A program made the position numbers and the translations under genes. Positions 12,201 through 24,300 of a stretch of DNA of 60,000 nucleotides are shown in pieces; positions within the stretch are counted from its first letter, which is position 1; every line of letters begins with the position of its first letter. The notes under the pieces are model-generated. The model was not told where the DNA came from, searched no databases, and saw only the letters and a program-made list of their open reading frames with translations. The DNA comes from Owenia fusiformis (taxonomy: Eukaryota > Annelida > Polychaeta > Sabellida > Oweniidae). The stretch is from assembly GCA_903813345.2 (NCBI GenBank), contig CAIIXF020000009.1, forward strand, positions 3,908,001-3,968,000. The letters run 5' to 3'.

Positions 12201-12726
12201 ATTAGCAACATTCCCCCCACCTACAGTAGCTACATCACGCTCTTTCTGAAATGCATAACAGTTCTTGGTGGTGGTATTACTGGCAAATGACATAAAAGTC
12301 ACTGCACGGTTATATCCTATAATTACTTAGGATGTCATCCAATTTTATTCTAAATCCAGGGTGGCGATGCCATCATTTGTGGATCTAAGTCCGCTTATGC
12401 TGCCAACTAGGCCAATGGTTGTTTATTTGGTAGAATAAGCAAGTGCCAAAATGGGGAAAATCTAATGAACAAAATTCCAGTACATATCAGTTATGAAAAC
12501 AATAGGAACTTAACATTAAAGGGTAACTTTTGTGCATTAATATTTCTTGCATCACTCCTCACCGCCAAACAACAACGACAACTGTAACTAAATAGAATAT
12601 TCATGATGTTTTCCGTTGGTGCCTAACTGGTTCCACTTTAACTTTATAAACTCCAATGAAAACTAATCGCGTTTTTATTTTCATGTATTTTCAGAGTTCA
12701 TCGAAGTTATGAAGAAAAAGCTTTAG
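3237..12726 (+). CDS. Calmodulin-like EF-hand protein, copy B (5 exons, 146 aa)
   Basis: Calcium-sensor family protein. Exons are 3237-3239 (ATG only), 3344-3377, 4002-4139, 10758-10991 and 12695-12726; all introns are GT-AG and phases agree (0,1,1,1). Total CDS is 441 nt, against 149 codons plus stop in calmodulin. EF1 (residues 20-31) has lost Asp at positions 1, 3 and 5 but keeps Glu12. EF2 (around the exon 3/4 junction) is one residue short and has no Glu12. EF3 (92-103, DRTGNGEINRGE) and EF4 (126-137, DKNKDGKIQYDE) are canonical. The N-lobe therefore probably does not bind calcium well, while the C-lobe should. The intron after ATG, the 34-nt mini-exon (31 nt in vertebrate CALM genes, from memory) and the G|AG intron in EF4 match the calmodulin gene pattern; one CALM intron is missing, so exon 4 is a fusion. 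Target proteins are unknown. Confidence 0.85.
3344..3377 (+). CDS. Calmodulin-like copy B exon 2 (34 nt)
   Basis: Acceptor TTTTCAG, donor GTAAGT. Encodes PLFNISGSQYL plus one base, replacing the N-terminal ADQLTEEQIAE segment of calmodulin. Confidence 0.75.
3519..3660. mobile_element. Palindromic foldback MITE, copy 1
   Basis: Nearly the whole 142 bp folds on itself. Left arm starts GGTCACATATGCTCCGAT, right arm ends ATCGGAGCAAATGTGACC, with a short AT-rich centre. A diverged second copy lies at 4527-4680. Confidence 0.8.
4002..4139 (+). CDS. Calmodulin-like copy B exon 3 (EF-hand 1)
   Basis: Acceptor TTTTAG, donor GTAAGC. Encodes the degenerate EF-hand 1 and the following helix; NPTDSELQQMI parallels the NPTEAELQDMI helix of calmodulin. 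Confidence 0.85.
4527..4680. mobile_element. Palindromic foldback MITE, copy 2
   Basis: Arms begin GGTCACATATGTTCCGAT and end TAGGAGCAAATGTGACC. Same family as 3519-3660, more diverged. Confidence 0.75.
4686..6045. mobile_element. 1.36 kb TIR element, 'GTCCATGGTATGA' family, long copy
   Basis: Inverted ends GTCCATGGTATGA / TCATACCATGGAC flanked by TA on both sides. Subterminal 'CTATAGCGCAGC' stretches are also inverted. A 388-bp relative lies at 40294-40681. No intact transposase ORF. Two short segments resemble Ty3/gypsy reverse-transcriptase palm motifs (see 5313-5411). Confidence 0.7.
5313..5411 (+). pseudogene. Two tandem scraps resembling a Ty3/gypsy RT palm motif
   Basis: In two different frames about 49 bp apart the DNA reads FLDVTAGYYQV and FDLTAGYHQA, like the 'LDLxSGYHQ' motif of gypsy-type reverse transcriptases. 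Stops follow both. The match is short and could be chance. Confidence 0.3.
6107..7637. other. Intronic DNA without recognised genes
   Basis: Part of intron 3 of the calmodulin-like gene. Short ORFs show no recognisable domain. A small inverted ACAGGGT...ACCCTGT pair at about 7373-7403 may be a transposon remnant. Confidence 0.4.
7638..8178 (-). pseudogene. LINE retrotransposon C-terminal fragment
   Basis: Two overlapping minus-strand frames separated by a frameshift near 7960. The upstream part has a 'KVFNKMKSSYVSNVF' segment and the downstream part a zinc-knuckle-like CSCGNKMEDGKHFLLNC followed by Y and R. The same arrangement ends the large LINE at 22389-22730 (CSCGHPQTVKHFFFHC). It is the 3' end of a dead non-LTR element. 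Confidence 0.75.
8179..10383. mobile_element. 2.2 kb element with long inverted repeats
   Basis: The ends TGTATCAGATGCTGGCACAC (8179) and its complement (ending 10383) begin inverted arms that can be followed inward for about 340 bp on the right and 700 bp on the left, with gaps: CCTAGTAGGTGTAAGAAAATATAA, GGGCGTGGTC, CAATGCATTTAAAACATCTTC and GGCTGTTTCA all recur inverted. No transposase ORF. It contains a run of about 15 G at 9943-9957. Confidence 0.75.
10384..10757. other. Intron remainder before calmodulin-like exon 4
   Basis: No recognisable feature other than the splice acceptor at the end. Confidence 0.4.
10758..10991 (+). CDS. Calmodulin-like copy B exon 4 (EF-hands 2-4)
   Basis: Acceptor GTTCCAG, donor GTATGT. 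Covers two exons of vertebrate CALM genes (243 nt there, 234 nt here). Contains both canonical calcium loops except for the last residues of EF4. Confidence 0.9.
10992..12694. other. Last intron of calmodulin-like copy B
   Basis: No gene seen. It contains a GTCACGTGAC palindrome (11873-11882), and TTAAAGG-type ends at 11573 and 12129 that may mark a small TTAA element. From 12628 it belongs to the segmental duplication shared with 1-65. Confidence 0.4.
12695..12726 (+). CDS. Calmodulin-like copy B exon 5
   Basis: Acceptor TTTTCAG. Encodes (E)FIEVMKKKL then TAG. Paralogue of the exon at 66-136. Confidence 0.85.
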
Positions 12727-12906
12727 ATGGCATTGATGTTAGACCGGTGGCACTATGTTACTGAATGAACAGTTTTGGAAAGGATACTGCGTACTTTTAT
12801 TTTAGATTGAAAGATCAATTCGTGCTTTACATATTTAATGAAATCATCATAGTGTCGATCAATTACTGTCTAATGTGACACGTGTGTTTTGAAAATTGTT
12901 TTGTTG

Positions 12907-12912
12907 AATAAA
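12907..12912 (+). promoter_or_regulatory. Poly(A) signal of calmodulin-like copy B
   Basis: AATAAA about 180 bp after the TAG stop, in the same context as 279-284. Confidence 0.6.
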
Positions 12913-13489
12913 ATATCATTTTCTTCTTGAAATTCTCGATAATTATGTTACGTTCATATTACTTCACAATCCTAACGGTGTATTACAATGCGCCCCCAAA
13001 GGTTTGGCAGCCGAGATGTACCATTTTGGACCACAAGTTTAAACCCTGTTTACACTATTATATTTGACAATGCTAAAAATCAATTTGCGGTTAACATGCT
13101 ATCCAAAATGCGACTGGTATGGGATTTTTTGACATGCTATCTTGATTTTCTTGGCACTCACGTGTAGTACTCACATATGTATTTAGTTGATATTTTTCAT
13201 ATTTTTGTACCTTGCAATGATACTCTGGAGCTACTTTGTACGAACTATCAGTACATTTAGCTTATCAGTTGCCGAGAAAATACACCACAATGGCATACTA
13301 AGGAATCATCGAGGGCTTAAAAGGAACAAATGAGGGCTGTCTAAGCACCACCAGGGCATACTGGGGAATCACTAAGGGCTATTAAGGAACCAATGGGGAT
13401 TATTAAAGAACCACGGTACTGGTGGCATACTAGGAATCACTAACTAGAAAAACAGCAACTCCACGGAGTAGTAAACCCCAAAGAACAAA

Positions 13490-14420
13490 ACATATTTTGA
13501 TAATTGGTGGCCATCTTGAAAGTTTCTTCTTTATCAGACCATATCAGCATATAAAATTTGAACCTAATCCACCCACTGGTAATCAAAGATTTTTTTCTGA
13601 AAAATGATGGCCATTTTGAAATTCATCCACCATCTTGAAAATTCTATCTTCAACAGGGCTACTGTGTCCCTAAGCATTAGCATATAAAATTTGACCCAAA
13701 TCCGTCAACTGGTAAAGATTAATTATTATTATTAAAGATTGTGTTTTTCCGAAAAATGGAGGTCATTTTGAAAGTCAGCGCTATCTTGAAAATTCTCTCT
13801 CGGAGAGAGCTACTGAGTCATAAGGCATCGTCATATATAAAATTTGAACCAAATCCGTCCACTGGTATTTGAGTTATCAAGGATAACTTTTTTTTATGAA
13901 AAATGTCAGTAATTTTTAAATTCAGCCGCCATCTTGAAAATTCTTTCTCAAACAGAGCTACTGTGTTAAACGTCATCATATAAAATTTGAGCCAAATCCG
14001 TTCATTGGTATTTGAGTTTTCAAAGATTACGTTTATTTACGAAAAATAGCAGCCATTTTGAAATTCAGCCTTCATCTTGAGACTCTCTCTAACATACCTA
14101 CTGTGTCCCGAGGCATCATCATATAAAATCTGAACCAAATCTCTTCACTGGTACTTGAGTTATCATAGATTACATATTTTACGTAAAATGAACGCCATTT
14201 GGAAATTCAGCCTCCATCTTGCAATTCTTTCCCTAACAGAGCTACTGTCTCCCTATGCAGCATCATATAAAAATCTGAACCAAATCTGTTCACTGGTATT
14301 TTAGTTGTTATCATAGATTACGTATTTTACGAAAAATGGCCGCCATTTTGAAAATATCTTCTTGAGCGAAGCTCCTTTGTCCTTAGGCATCGGCATATAA
14401 AATTTGAATCAAATCCTAAA
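13490..14420. repeat. 142-bp tandem array (about 7 units)
   Basis: Each unit contains GCCATCTTGAAAATTCT, then CAGAGCTACTGTGTCC, CATATAAAATTTGAACCAAAT, CACTGGTA and GAAAAATGGC blocks. 'ATCTTGAAA' recurs roughly every 140 bp from 13510 to 14350. Only about one unit is present in the duplicate at 880-1014. Confidence 0.85.
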
Positions 14421-15213
14421 AATACACTTCAAATAATATTATGTTCATTTCTGGCGTGTTAACCACTACACTAGCTTGTTATTTCACATCAATTCGAATG
14501 AAGATATATGGAATATGCTACCATCGATTAAAACATCACAAAGACGTGTTATATTCGAAAACTAGCTGGTAAAAAAACAAATTCGGTTGTATGGGCGACC
14601 TTCGGCTGCATGGCATCAATGGCCCAACTTCGGTTGAATGGAAAAGGTGCTGTCCCATTTTTAAATATTTGAATTCCGGCCATATATTCTCTACATCATA
14701 ATAATCAGGCAAAGTCAAATTTATTCAACCATTCAATCTATGATTTTCTTAATTTTTCAACACAAAATAGGTTAGGATGTATATTATGCATTGGTGTCAG
14801 TTATTATGTTTGTGCGTGACAGCTAAAATTCTATTTGAAATAAATTCACAAGTCTTTAAGAAAAGTCCTTCGGAATCAATTTTTTAAATTTAAATAAGGT
14901 ACCATTGGAAAGAGTGCATCAAAATAACAAGAAAATGTAGTGTCCAAATGCGTTAAATATTTTCCTTGAGTAAAGATATAATTCTATTTATATGTATTCC
15001 TTAAAATTTAAAAAATAGTCAAAATCTGACTATTATGACATCACAATAGCAATATAATCATTTATTTTAACTAATATAGTCCAGAGAATCACTATCAATT
15101 GTTATTTACAATTGATTTAATGCCCAAGAATATCGGGCGCGAGTGGATTGATTACGATAAATATATTGACTGATGGAATAACGCTTTTATAAGTGAATTT
15201 ACGACAGCAGTTT
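14421..15213. other. Intergenic stretch
   Basis: No gene. A 'TTCGGTTGTATGG' repeat block at 14580-14660 also occurs at 36600-36690. TTTATT at 15061-15066 is AATAAA on the minus strand, about 150 bp beyond the stop of the mARC-like gene, and is its likely poly(A) signal. Confidence 0.4.
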
Positions 15214-15349
15214 CTATGCTGTGATAATGTCCCCAACTTTAATGGTGCCACACACATCTACACCACAAAATGTCCCCAATGCTGGCAAATCAGCCATTAT
15301 TTTGGCCTCGTCATGCAGCGTTGCCTTAAATTGCGTAGCTTGTCTATAT
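15214..15349 (-). CDS. mARC-like copy A exon 5 (C-terminus)
   Basis: Acceptor TTCATTGTAG. Encodes YRQATQFKATL... CGTIKVGDIITA and stop TAG. Confidence 0.8.
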
Positions 15350-18300
15350 CTACAATGAAATAGAATTAAAATATATCAGGAAATGGGGCCTTTAAACAGA
15401 AACAAATTAATTATTTAATCAATGTACTGTATGACCGAAAATTTAGGGAATGTAACTCCAATACTCTTATTGCTTTAGATATTGCCCTATTTTCGATAAT
15501 AACTCGTTGCCTTAGAAACAGGACTCTGCAACATCGTTCCTACAAATATTGTTTTATCATCTTTCCGTTGGTACCCAGTTATTTCATGTACCGGGTTTCG
15601 TGGCTAGTCAAGTATTGTAGAAAGAGTAAATATGGAGAAATTAATTCTTTTTTAAATCTTAGTATATATACTGTACATACTGTAGCAACTTTTTCCCTGG
15701 TTGAAAGTTATTGTTGCGAGCTCCTGTTGTAGAATTCACATTTGGTGCTATACATCTGAAAGCAAAGGCGTGATTTGAATAAAGAAATAAAGATATTGGT
15801 ATATCCGAATTCGTTTTCGATTGATGTTGTTTTTTAACACAATCCATAGAATATTGATTTCTCGTGGTTTTAAATAGATTTAGAAATGATATAAACTGGG
15901 AACTTCTATTTTGAATTTATAATTCTAAGGGTGCCCTATTATACATTACCAACAGGGGAAAATATCACAGTATCCTTTTGAAATCTCTCGAAAGGTTAAA
16001 ACAATTCATCACCTTTCAATATAAATCTCTAAATGATGTTCTCCTTAGAATATTTGTCATTTTCTTTTACAAATCTAATGCTAAATATAATATGTGTGGT
16101 GGCAATTGGAATCAAAATTAGGTCAATATTTCCTTTTTAATTAATTATGTTCACTAGCACATGTCCATACACTTAAAATGACATAATCTTTAGAAAATGG
16201 TTAAACTGGGTCTACAACACATGTTCATAGTAAAATGGTAAAAACTACAAATCAATTTGTTAACAACATTGCCAACGCTATCACGAGGAGGTGGCGCCAT
16301 TGTAATGTGGAAGATGAGAGCGAGATGAGAGATTCCAAATCAAAGTTAAATTCCATTGCATAATATATACCAACATGACAAATAATTGGCATGTTCATAA
16401 GTCGTATATTAGATCATAAGGTATGTAAAGTATCAAGGGAAATTACAATAGTATTACTTCTAAAACCTTGTGAGATTTGCTTAAAAGAATTATAAGCAAT
16501 GTTGTACTTTTCAGGGAGTTCAAAACACTAAATTATCTTTACTTATTTTTATTTATTTATTTATTTTGACATACGCTTTTTTAACAGCGGCACGCTATTA
16601 TTAGGTGCGTCAGTATTTGTAATCTACATATATATTTTATAAGCACTAAAAATGTTTACATAAAATACTACAGTTTTCTAGGCTTAAAAAGTGCTGCTAA
16701 AAACATCTTCACATATTTATCAAACATATAAAAAATGTCATGCCCCCATTCCATAAAAACCTTATCACCAAGTAGTGTAATTAACCTATCATGAATGTTC
16801 GAATACAATAAACTGCTACTTAAAATGGGAGAAACATATTTCTCTACGTCGTTGTAAAAGTCGGACCTGGCTTTGGCAAAATGGGGACACACCATTAATC
16901 TGTGTGATAGAGTATCTCTCAAATTAAGATTACACATTATACATATGCCATCACTTTTGCCCCACTTTTCATAATTTGTCTCAAGGCAGAAATTATTAGA
17001 TCTTGCTAGAAATTTCATTTTAGATCCATAAAAATCAAGGTCATTCTTAAGGTACCTTTCGGTGCGGTTATGGGTTTTAACCTCCTTATATATTTCAAGG
17101 GAGGGGTGTTCAGCTACCCTAGTGTGGAAATTATAAATGCTTTGGGATTGAGATATAGTTAAAAATGAGGGGTACCATTCGCTGTCATTCCGAAAAATAA
17201 CATCATCTAAACCTTTATCTCTTAAAATATTCCGTGCATTTGATGCAAATTTCCAATATGATTCTTTGCCGACTTGTTATAATTTTAGCAAATTCTGTAG
17301 GATTTTATGAGGGAGGGATGTACTTGGTACATTAAAATTTAGGTAGTTCAAATAGTCAATTTGTCTTTTTTCAATCACCTCTGCTATCGGTTTCCAGCCT
17401 AAATCCCCCTGAACACAATCATACATGTACTTCATGTGTACTGTTATTTTTAGTGCTGTATTTATATATATAATTTCACGTATTAAAATCATATTTTCCA
17501 GCAATGACTTCAAATTCGGAACAACACCCATATCACATTTTCTTCAATAACTCCAAACATGTGTAAACATTGACCATGTGCATATAAATTCAGATTTCAC
17601 GAGCTCTTTCCTATTCGAGTACCTCATACACCCCTGCATGGATTTGAGTTGGATTCGCCTTTTATACGTGAGCCGACACACTCGCAAACGCTGATTGGAT
17701 AAAGATTGCGAGAATCTTTAAGTCCAAAATTATTAGTGATTGTTAACATTGACTGGAGTTCTTTCTCAGATTGAACCATTAACACAATGTCATCGGCATA
17801 AAGAAGACAGGGGATTTTTTATCTTCAAAGGGCAGACCAAAACTGTCTTCAAGGTCTGTCATTACTATGGAAAAAGGGTCGGGGATAAAATACAACCTTG
17901 CTTCACTCCAGATGAAATGTCTAGTAATTGAACATGAAGCGCAAGTGCCAACGTAAAATGAAACAATGTCTTATTCCCATCCCCTCACCATTCAAGTACT
18001 AATATCACAATCCAAGACCATAATACTAAGGGACATTTCACTCATACTGAAGTTATTCCAATACAGATTGAAGAATAAATTTAGAATTGATGGTCAATAC
18101 TCAAGGCTTCAAAAATAGCTGTGGACACTATGACTTTGGAGAAACTGACCTTGGACAGACAGAACACAAATGTATCTTTGTCTGATCTCCTATGTAGAAA
18201 ACATCCCAAAAGTCTTCCGCATATGGCTCACATCCCTTTACCATCAAATTCATTCTAAAATTGGCGTGAGTTACTTTGTCTTCTTCATCTAATCTTTTGT

Positions 18301-21300
18301 TTAGATCAAGAATTGACTCTTGAGATACCATACTGATAGGAAAACAATCATTGAAGGTGGCCTGAAATGAAAAATGTAATATATCTTTGAGGTTGATTTG
18401 TTTTTTGAAATGTTGTTCATTTCTTAAAACCTAGATTATGATTAGATAAACATAATGCATCTGATATTTTGCTGTGTCAGATTGCTTCATCATTCATAGC
18501 CACGAGGTGCATCTGGTAATATTAGGGTTTCAAAATATCGGTGCCAAAAATTCTCTATGTGGATTGAAGTTGATTGGATGATATTATATAAATAAACGAA
18601 AAGAACAGAATTTTACTCAGGAAATTAATTTAAACTTTACCATATCCCAAGGTTTCGAATATTGTTCAACATATGATCTGAATCCAATTATATCTCGTTG
18701 AATAAACACCTCTTGTTCATAGAAGTAGATCACCCGCAAGTTGGTTTTGTTCAGATATTCATTAAACCAATTCGCTACAGTATCTCCACAATCCATTCCT
18801 ATGTTGTCCACAAAGTAGTTTCTGTTAAAAATGATGGTAATGTAAATTTGAATCATACAAGGCTCAAGAAGCACTTTCTGCATCAGATGACGTAATTGAT
18901 TAAATTCACGATTCGTGGGATGGAGAGAAACATGACAATGTCGTTTGTCAATTTTAAATCGATATTAATAATTCTACTATTTCTCTCAGCTTACTCTCTT
19001 AAAGTCGTTTTTTGAAGATATATGACAAAGAATTATGTTGGTTTAATCAAATTTATTAACAAATACAAATTCCTTCAAAAATAACCAAGACATTTGATTG
19101 TTAATATCCAAAATAGTTGCAGATGTTCCTTTCACATCTTACTTTCAGTCATTCCAGATAGTAATGCCCCAATCAGTTTTCAGAAAATGATAAAAATAAA
19201 GTTTCTCCGTTTCACGTCATACCTTGTTATTTTATGAGGTTATATGTTTACAGCATAATCACGGGGGATAAGCAAAACGAGGGCGAAGCCACGGACTGCG
19301 ACTCGCGTAACTTTACACCGCAGCCCAGCGCCAAAATGGAGGGACATCCGGCAGTGCCCTTCTGCTTCTTCCGACAAAATAGAGAAATCCAGGTATTTTA
19401 AATGCTATCGTAGTGTCTAATCGGTGACCAAAATATTACTCTGTATCTACTGTTGGTCTGTAGATAAGAAAATAAGCAGTTGTCCAGATCAAGCTAAAAC
19501 AGTAGCAAAGTTCTGATTTTACCTGTAAAATATGTGCATATTATTTAATTTACTATACATTTGAAAGGAGTTTTAACACGTTTCTGATATCTAAAAGTTA
19601 GTTGAGGCTCTGAGTATAATTCGTGAAAATGATTTGATAATAGAATGTGTTCATGAGGAGAAAATTAGATTCAAACTGCGCATTCATAGTGGACGCAGTC
19701 CAGTAAACAAAGCTATTTCAACAACGCAACACAGCCTCCATTGATATTCTAAGCAACGCAGTCCAGCCGCGAACACGAAATAAATAAGATAGTGTAAACT
19801 ATATTCCTACGCTATTATTGTTTCAGGAAAAGAAAGTCAGCATCCAGATTATCATTCAAAGTTACGTTGATTAACATATATCTATTACCTGAATCAATGT
19901 CCCAAATTGCTATATTGTATCGTTTAAGACCTAGAAATATGGCAATTCAATAGCGTATTTGGCAGAACAGTCGAGCGCAAGATGACAACGTAATTATGTT
20001 TAATACAAACCAATTTGTGGATAGGGTTAAATATATCTATAGATAATTGGATAGTGGTGAGACTTTTTATAAGAAGTAGAAATGCGAAACAATTAACTTT
20101 TTGATGATGCAAAGCTGTTGGGGAAGGGTACATTAACTAGTATTTAAGATATCAGGAAAATATCAAATAATTGGAGAGTTGGTGAGTTAATGTAATTTTG
20201 GATGATCTTTCCAACAGTCAATCAATATTGCTAGCTACCATAAATTCATGATTTCAGCTGTATTTGACAGCTTGTATATATTTGCAGAATGGATTGAGAC
20301 ACGATGTAGGTCTATTAAAATAGCCCTTTATATTCAATTTTGTCCAAAGTTGCTCCATTTCGGCCACACCTGTACACACATTGTGCTATCTACCTTTGGC
20401 TGTGATTGCGTTCAGCTTCAGATATAAAGCAACACTGAGTCGCGGACTGCGTTGGGCAGATGGATGGACTGCGACTATTATAAATTCCAATTTTCTATGT
20501 AATTGTACGTTTTCCGCTTACCAAATATCACACGAAGATGTAATTGTAACAACAGAACATGAATATTTATATTAATTCGATGTCATTTCTGATTCCTTTG
20601 TTTAAATCGGTATATTAGGGACAAATATTGACAAAATTACATTTTTTGTGGCAGATTTCGAATTCATTTGTGTTCATGCTAAACTATTGGGCAGCCGAGC
20701 ACCAAGAATGCCATTGCAGGTGGAGTATGAATATGTTGATCACCGACTGGAACATACTAGCTATTGTGTAGAATATCCAAACCAATAATCTACCCCAAAT
20801 CCTAACATGCCTTCCAAATTAAGTTTGGACTTACCGCCATTGTTCAGCTATAATGCGTTGTAACCTCGTTTTGAATTACGCGAGTCGCAGTCCGTGGCTT
20901 CGCCCTCGTTTTGCTTATCCCCCGTGATAATACTAAAAAATGGCTTTTAAACTCTATTGGTTTCGTAGTAATTTTGATTTGAAATATGTGGTACACATTT
21001 ACAGTTTTGTGCCATTAAAATTACGCTAAAGGCAGCATCTTAATTGATTTGAATGTTTTTCTACCTTAAAGTACAGACATTAGGGTATTGATACTTATCA
21101 GGAGAATTAATGATAGTTGGCTTTTGAACTTTTTTGCTCAATTACAAATATTTTATGTTTTTGTCCTTCAAATTGTAATTTCCATAATGTTTGTCAGTCA
21201 TTCAATCATTAAGTGTGAATCTTTTGTGACCATTGCATGCCTCAATGTAATATTATAGTTTTTAGCAGAGCAAAGGAGTATATCTCTGCATTGTTAAACA

Positions 21301-24300
21301 CTAATATTGGATACTGCCATGGTTATCTATTTGTAAAAAAATCAAACATTGAACATGCCTATATTGTAACGTAGATTAATTGCTGGGAGCTGACATTTTC
21401 AATTTCAATCAGTTGTACAATATAGTGGTTTCCAAAGAATTGACTTGGTCCGTTTTATATATAAGAGAAACTCATTTTATGAAAACACACTAATATTATA
21501 ATAATTTAATAATATAAGTTCATGTCAAATATAGCATTTGAGTACTATATTTGAACGAATGGTAACGTTGATTAACGTCTTAGAACATCAGCTTCATGTG
21601 TCATTAAATCTGATCAAGAAGACATTACAATGAAAAACCAAACCAATCATTACATATTGTGAATAGTAATGGTGCTACATGAACTTGGTATAGACCCCTG
21701 GCACTGAATCAGCAAATGGCAACGCTTGTTAAGAAACTGTAAAGTCGTCATTAGATAACGAGAGCAAATATTGTTCAGTCTATGTAAAACTTAAACTTCT
21801 TATAACAACTTTATCACTTAATTCAACATCTCTAGAGACGTCGCTAAAACAGCACTGTCAACGTGAACTAGTAAATGTTTACAATAAAACGTATTTTCAA
21901 ATTATATCTGTCCAAAACCACATATCAGACGTCATTGTCTCTTAATTCATTTTTTGGAGGCAAATAGTTCATCCTCAGTTCAGGTACATTGTAATTTTGA
22001 ACATTCTTGCATTCTCCCACTTGGGAATCAAATCCACTATTTAGCAAAGAACGTATGCATGTTCTACCCAGAGTACATGTTCTGGCTTCCCAGAGTACAT
22101 GTTCTGGCTACCCAGAGTATGTTCTGGTGAAGGCCATTGAACATACCGCCGTCTGTTGATTTTTTTTTTTTTTTATTTATTTATTTATTAATTATCCTCA
22201 TTCATTACATAACATTTACAAAATCTTCAATCGCCAAATACATGCATGGCATTATAGAAGAATTGATGGAACTTAATGAAATATAATATAAGGAGCAATG
22301 TTAACAGTAGTTTTGGGGTTGTGTGGGGGGGGGGGTGCTTGGCGTGGGAAACAGTTACTGGAGATAAAAGATGTTTAAGGAGGGAAAATCATATATTGGC
22401 TTTTATAAAGGAAGCTAGCCTGGTCATCATTTTCGAATTAAGTTCGATAGAGATTTCAGTTGAGCCATATTTCAGAACTTCAAGATATTTATGCTGAGAG
22501 ATTTGCCTGTCAAAAATTTCAGGGATCAGGTTTTTCAGGTATTGATTAAATTCATCCCTGGCATGTGTCAAATGAGCACAGTGGAAAAAGAAGTGTTTAA
22601 CTGTTTGTGGATGTCCACATGAACAGTTTGGGTTGTCAATATTGCTAAAGTTATGAGCATATAGTTGGGCCTTAAATAAAAAGTCGGCCCTGAATTTATT
22701 TACAATTATCTCATGGCTCCTTGTGAGGTTCAGTTTGTGATGACATTTATTGGATTTTTGAAAAGCAGTTTTTGATGTTTCTTGAAATTCTGGATAGTAG
22801 CTTTACTCTTTAATGTATTTGGCAGGGCTAACCAGTTGGAGATTGCAGAGGGTACCGCTGAATTTCTGTACCGTTCAGAGCATTTTGGTATAATGAACTC
22901 ATCAGTGTTACGCAAGTTTCGAGTTTCTGTTTTTTTGAACTTATCAAATATGTCATCAAGAAATTTAGGGTTAGGACCATGTACTATTTTGTACATAAAG
23001 TTGTTTATAAACATTTTTCTTCTAGTGTCAAGAGATGGCCATTGAAGTAGCGTTAGTACTTTATCTGTGCTGCTCCCGTGAATACAACCTGAGCAGTAGA
23101 TAGCAGCTTTATAATATAATCTATCGAGCCTTTAAAGTAGATATTTGGAAGAACTATTGTAAATGATGGTACCATAATCAAAATGGGGCAATATGAAGGA
23201 GTTGAAGATTGTCTCCAAATGACTAGATCCTATTATGTTTTTGAGTTTTTTAAATGGATTCACTTACATTTTTGTTACCTTATCATAGATGTTACTTATA
23301 TGGTGCTTGTGTGTTAAGCAGGGATCAAACGTGAAACCGAGGTGTTTATGGGAATCAGCTCTAACTATTTCCATATTATTAAGATTAGATGGACTGATAT
23401 CATTAATACGTGTTCTAGGTTTATGAAATATCAGTTCATGACTTTTTTCTGGTTTAAACTGTAGTTTCCAAGTAGTTGACCATTGTTCAATGCTTTCTAG
23501 GCTTGACTTAACAGAATCATGAACATTAGTTGGGTCTTTTGGATCAAGTTTAAAATGTAAAGAGGTATCATCAGCATAGATGTAGCACTGGCCACCCAGG
23601 TTGTCAGGAATATCATTAATGTACAAGATAAATAGAATAGGCCCTAGAATAGACCCCTGTGGGACGCCACAGTTAGTAAAATTAGTATCAGAAAGTTTTG
23701 AAGATTCGCCACCTACATTAACAAAGAATTTTCTGTCATTCAGATAGGATTTGAGTACATTGAGCAGTTGGCCTTGGATACCGTAAGATTTAAGTTTAAG
23801 CAATAGAAGATTATGTGGTACGCAATCAAAAGCGGCCGAAATATCAAGGAATATTGATTTAGAGGCTTTGCCTTCCTCGAAAGTGCATTGCAGGTAGTGC
23901 TCAATAGCTAAAAGTTGAGAGTGTGTACTGTGGCCAGGCAGGAAACCAGATTGATGTTTAAAAAGTAAATCATTTTGTATAAGATGTTTTTTAATTCGAT
24001 CAGCAAGAACTTTTTCAAAGAGCTTTGATAGGGTACTTAGGAGCATAACTGGTCTATAATTTTTTATATTTGTCTTATCATCTTTTTTAAAAATTGGACA
24101 GACACTACCAATTTTCCATGTTTCCGGGAAAATATTTTTTGTCAAAAGCTTATTGAATAATTTAGAGAGTGGTTTTGAAAGTGTATGGGCTGTTAAGTTT
24201 AACATTTTATTGGTTATGTTATCAGGACCGCATGTTTTTGAAGTATCTAGGTTAAGTATAAGTTTCATTATCTCATGTTGGTTGGTAATTGCAGATATAA

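Larger units (their letters stand above)
12628..13632. repeat. Segmental duplication, second copy (partner 1-1014)
   Basis: Homology begins with GGTTCCACTT and runs through the terminal exon, 3' UTR and flank. The offset of 12,627 bp gives the size of the tandem duplication unit. Confidence 0.85.

Noticed and set aside
18128-18149. Read-through C-terminus PRSVSPKS of mARC-like exon 4
   Set aside because: Exon 5 homology (GTIKVGD) and matching phases in both copies show that the exon is spliced at 18150.
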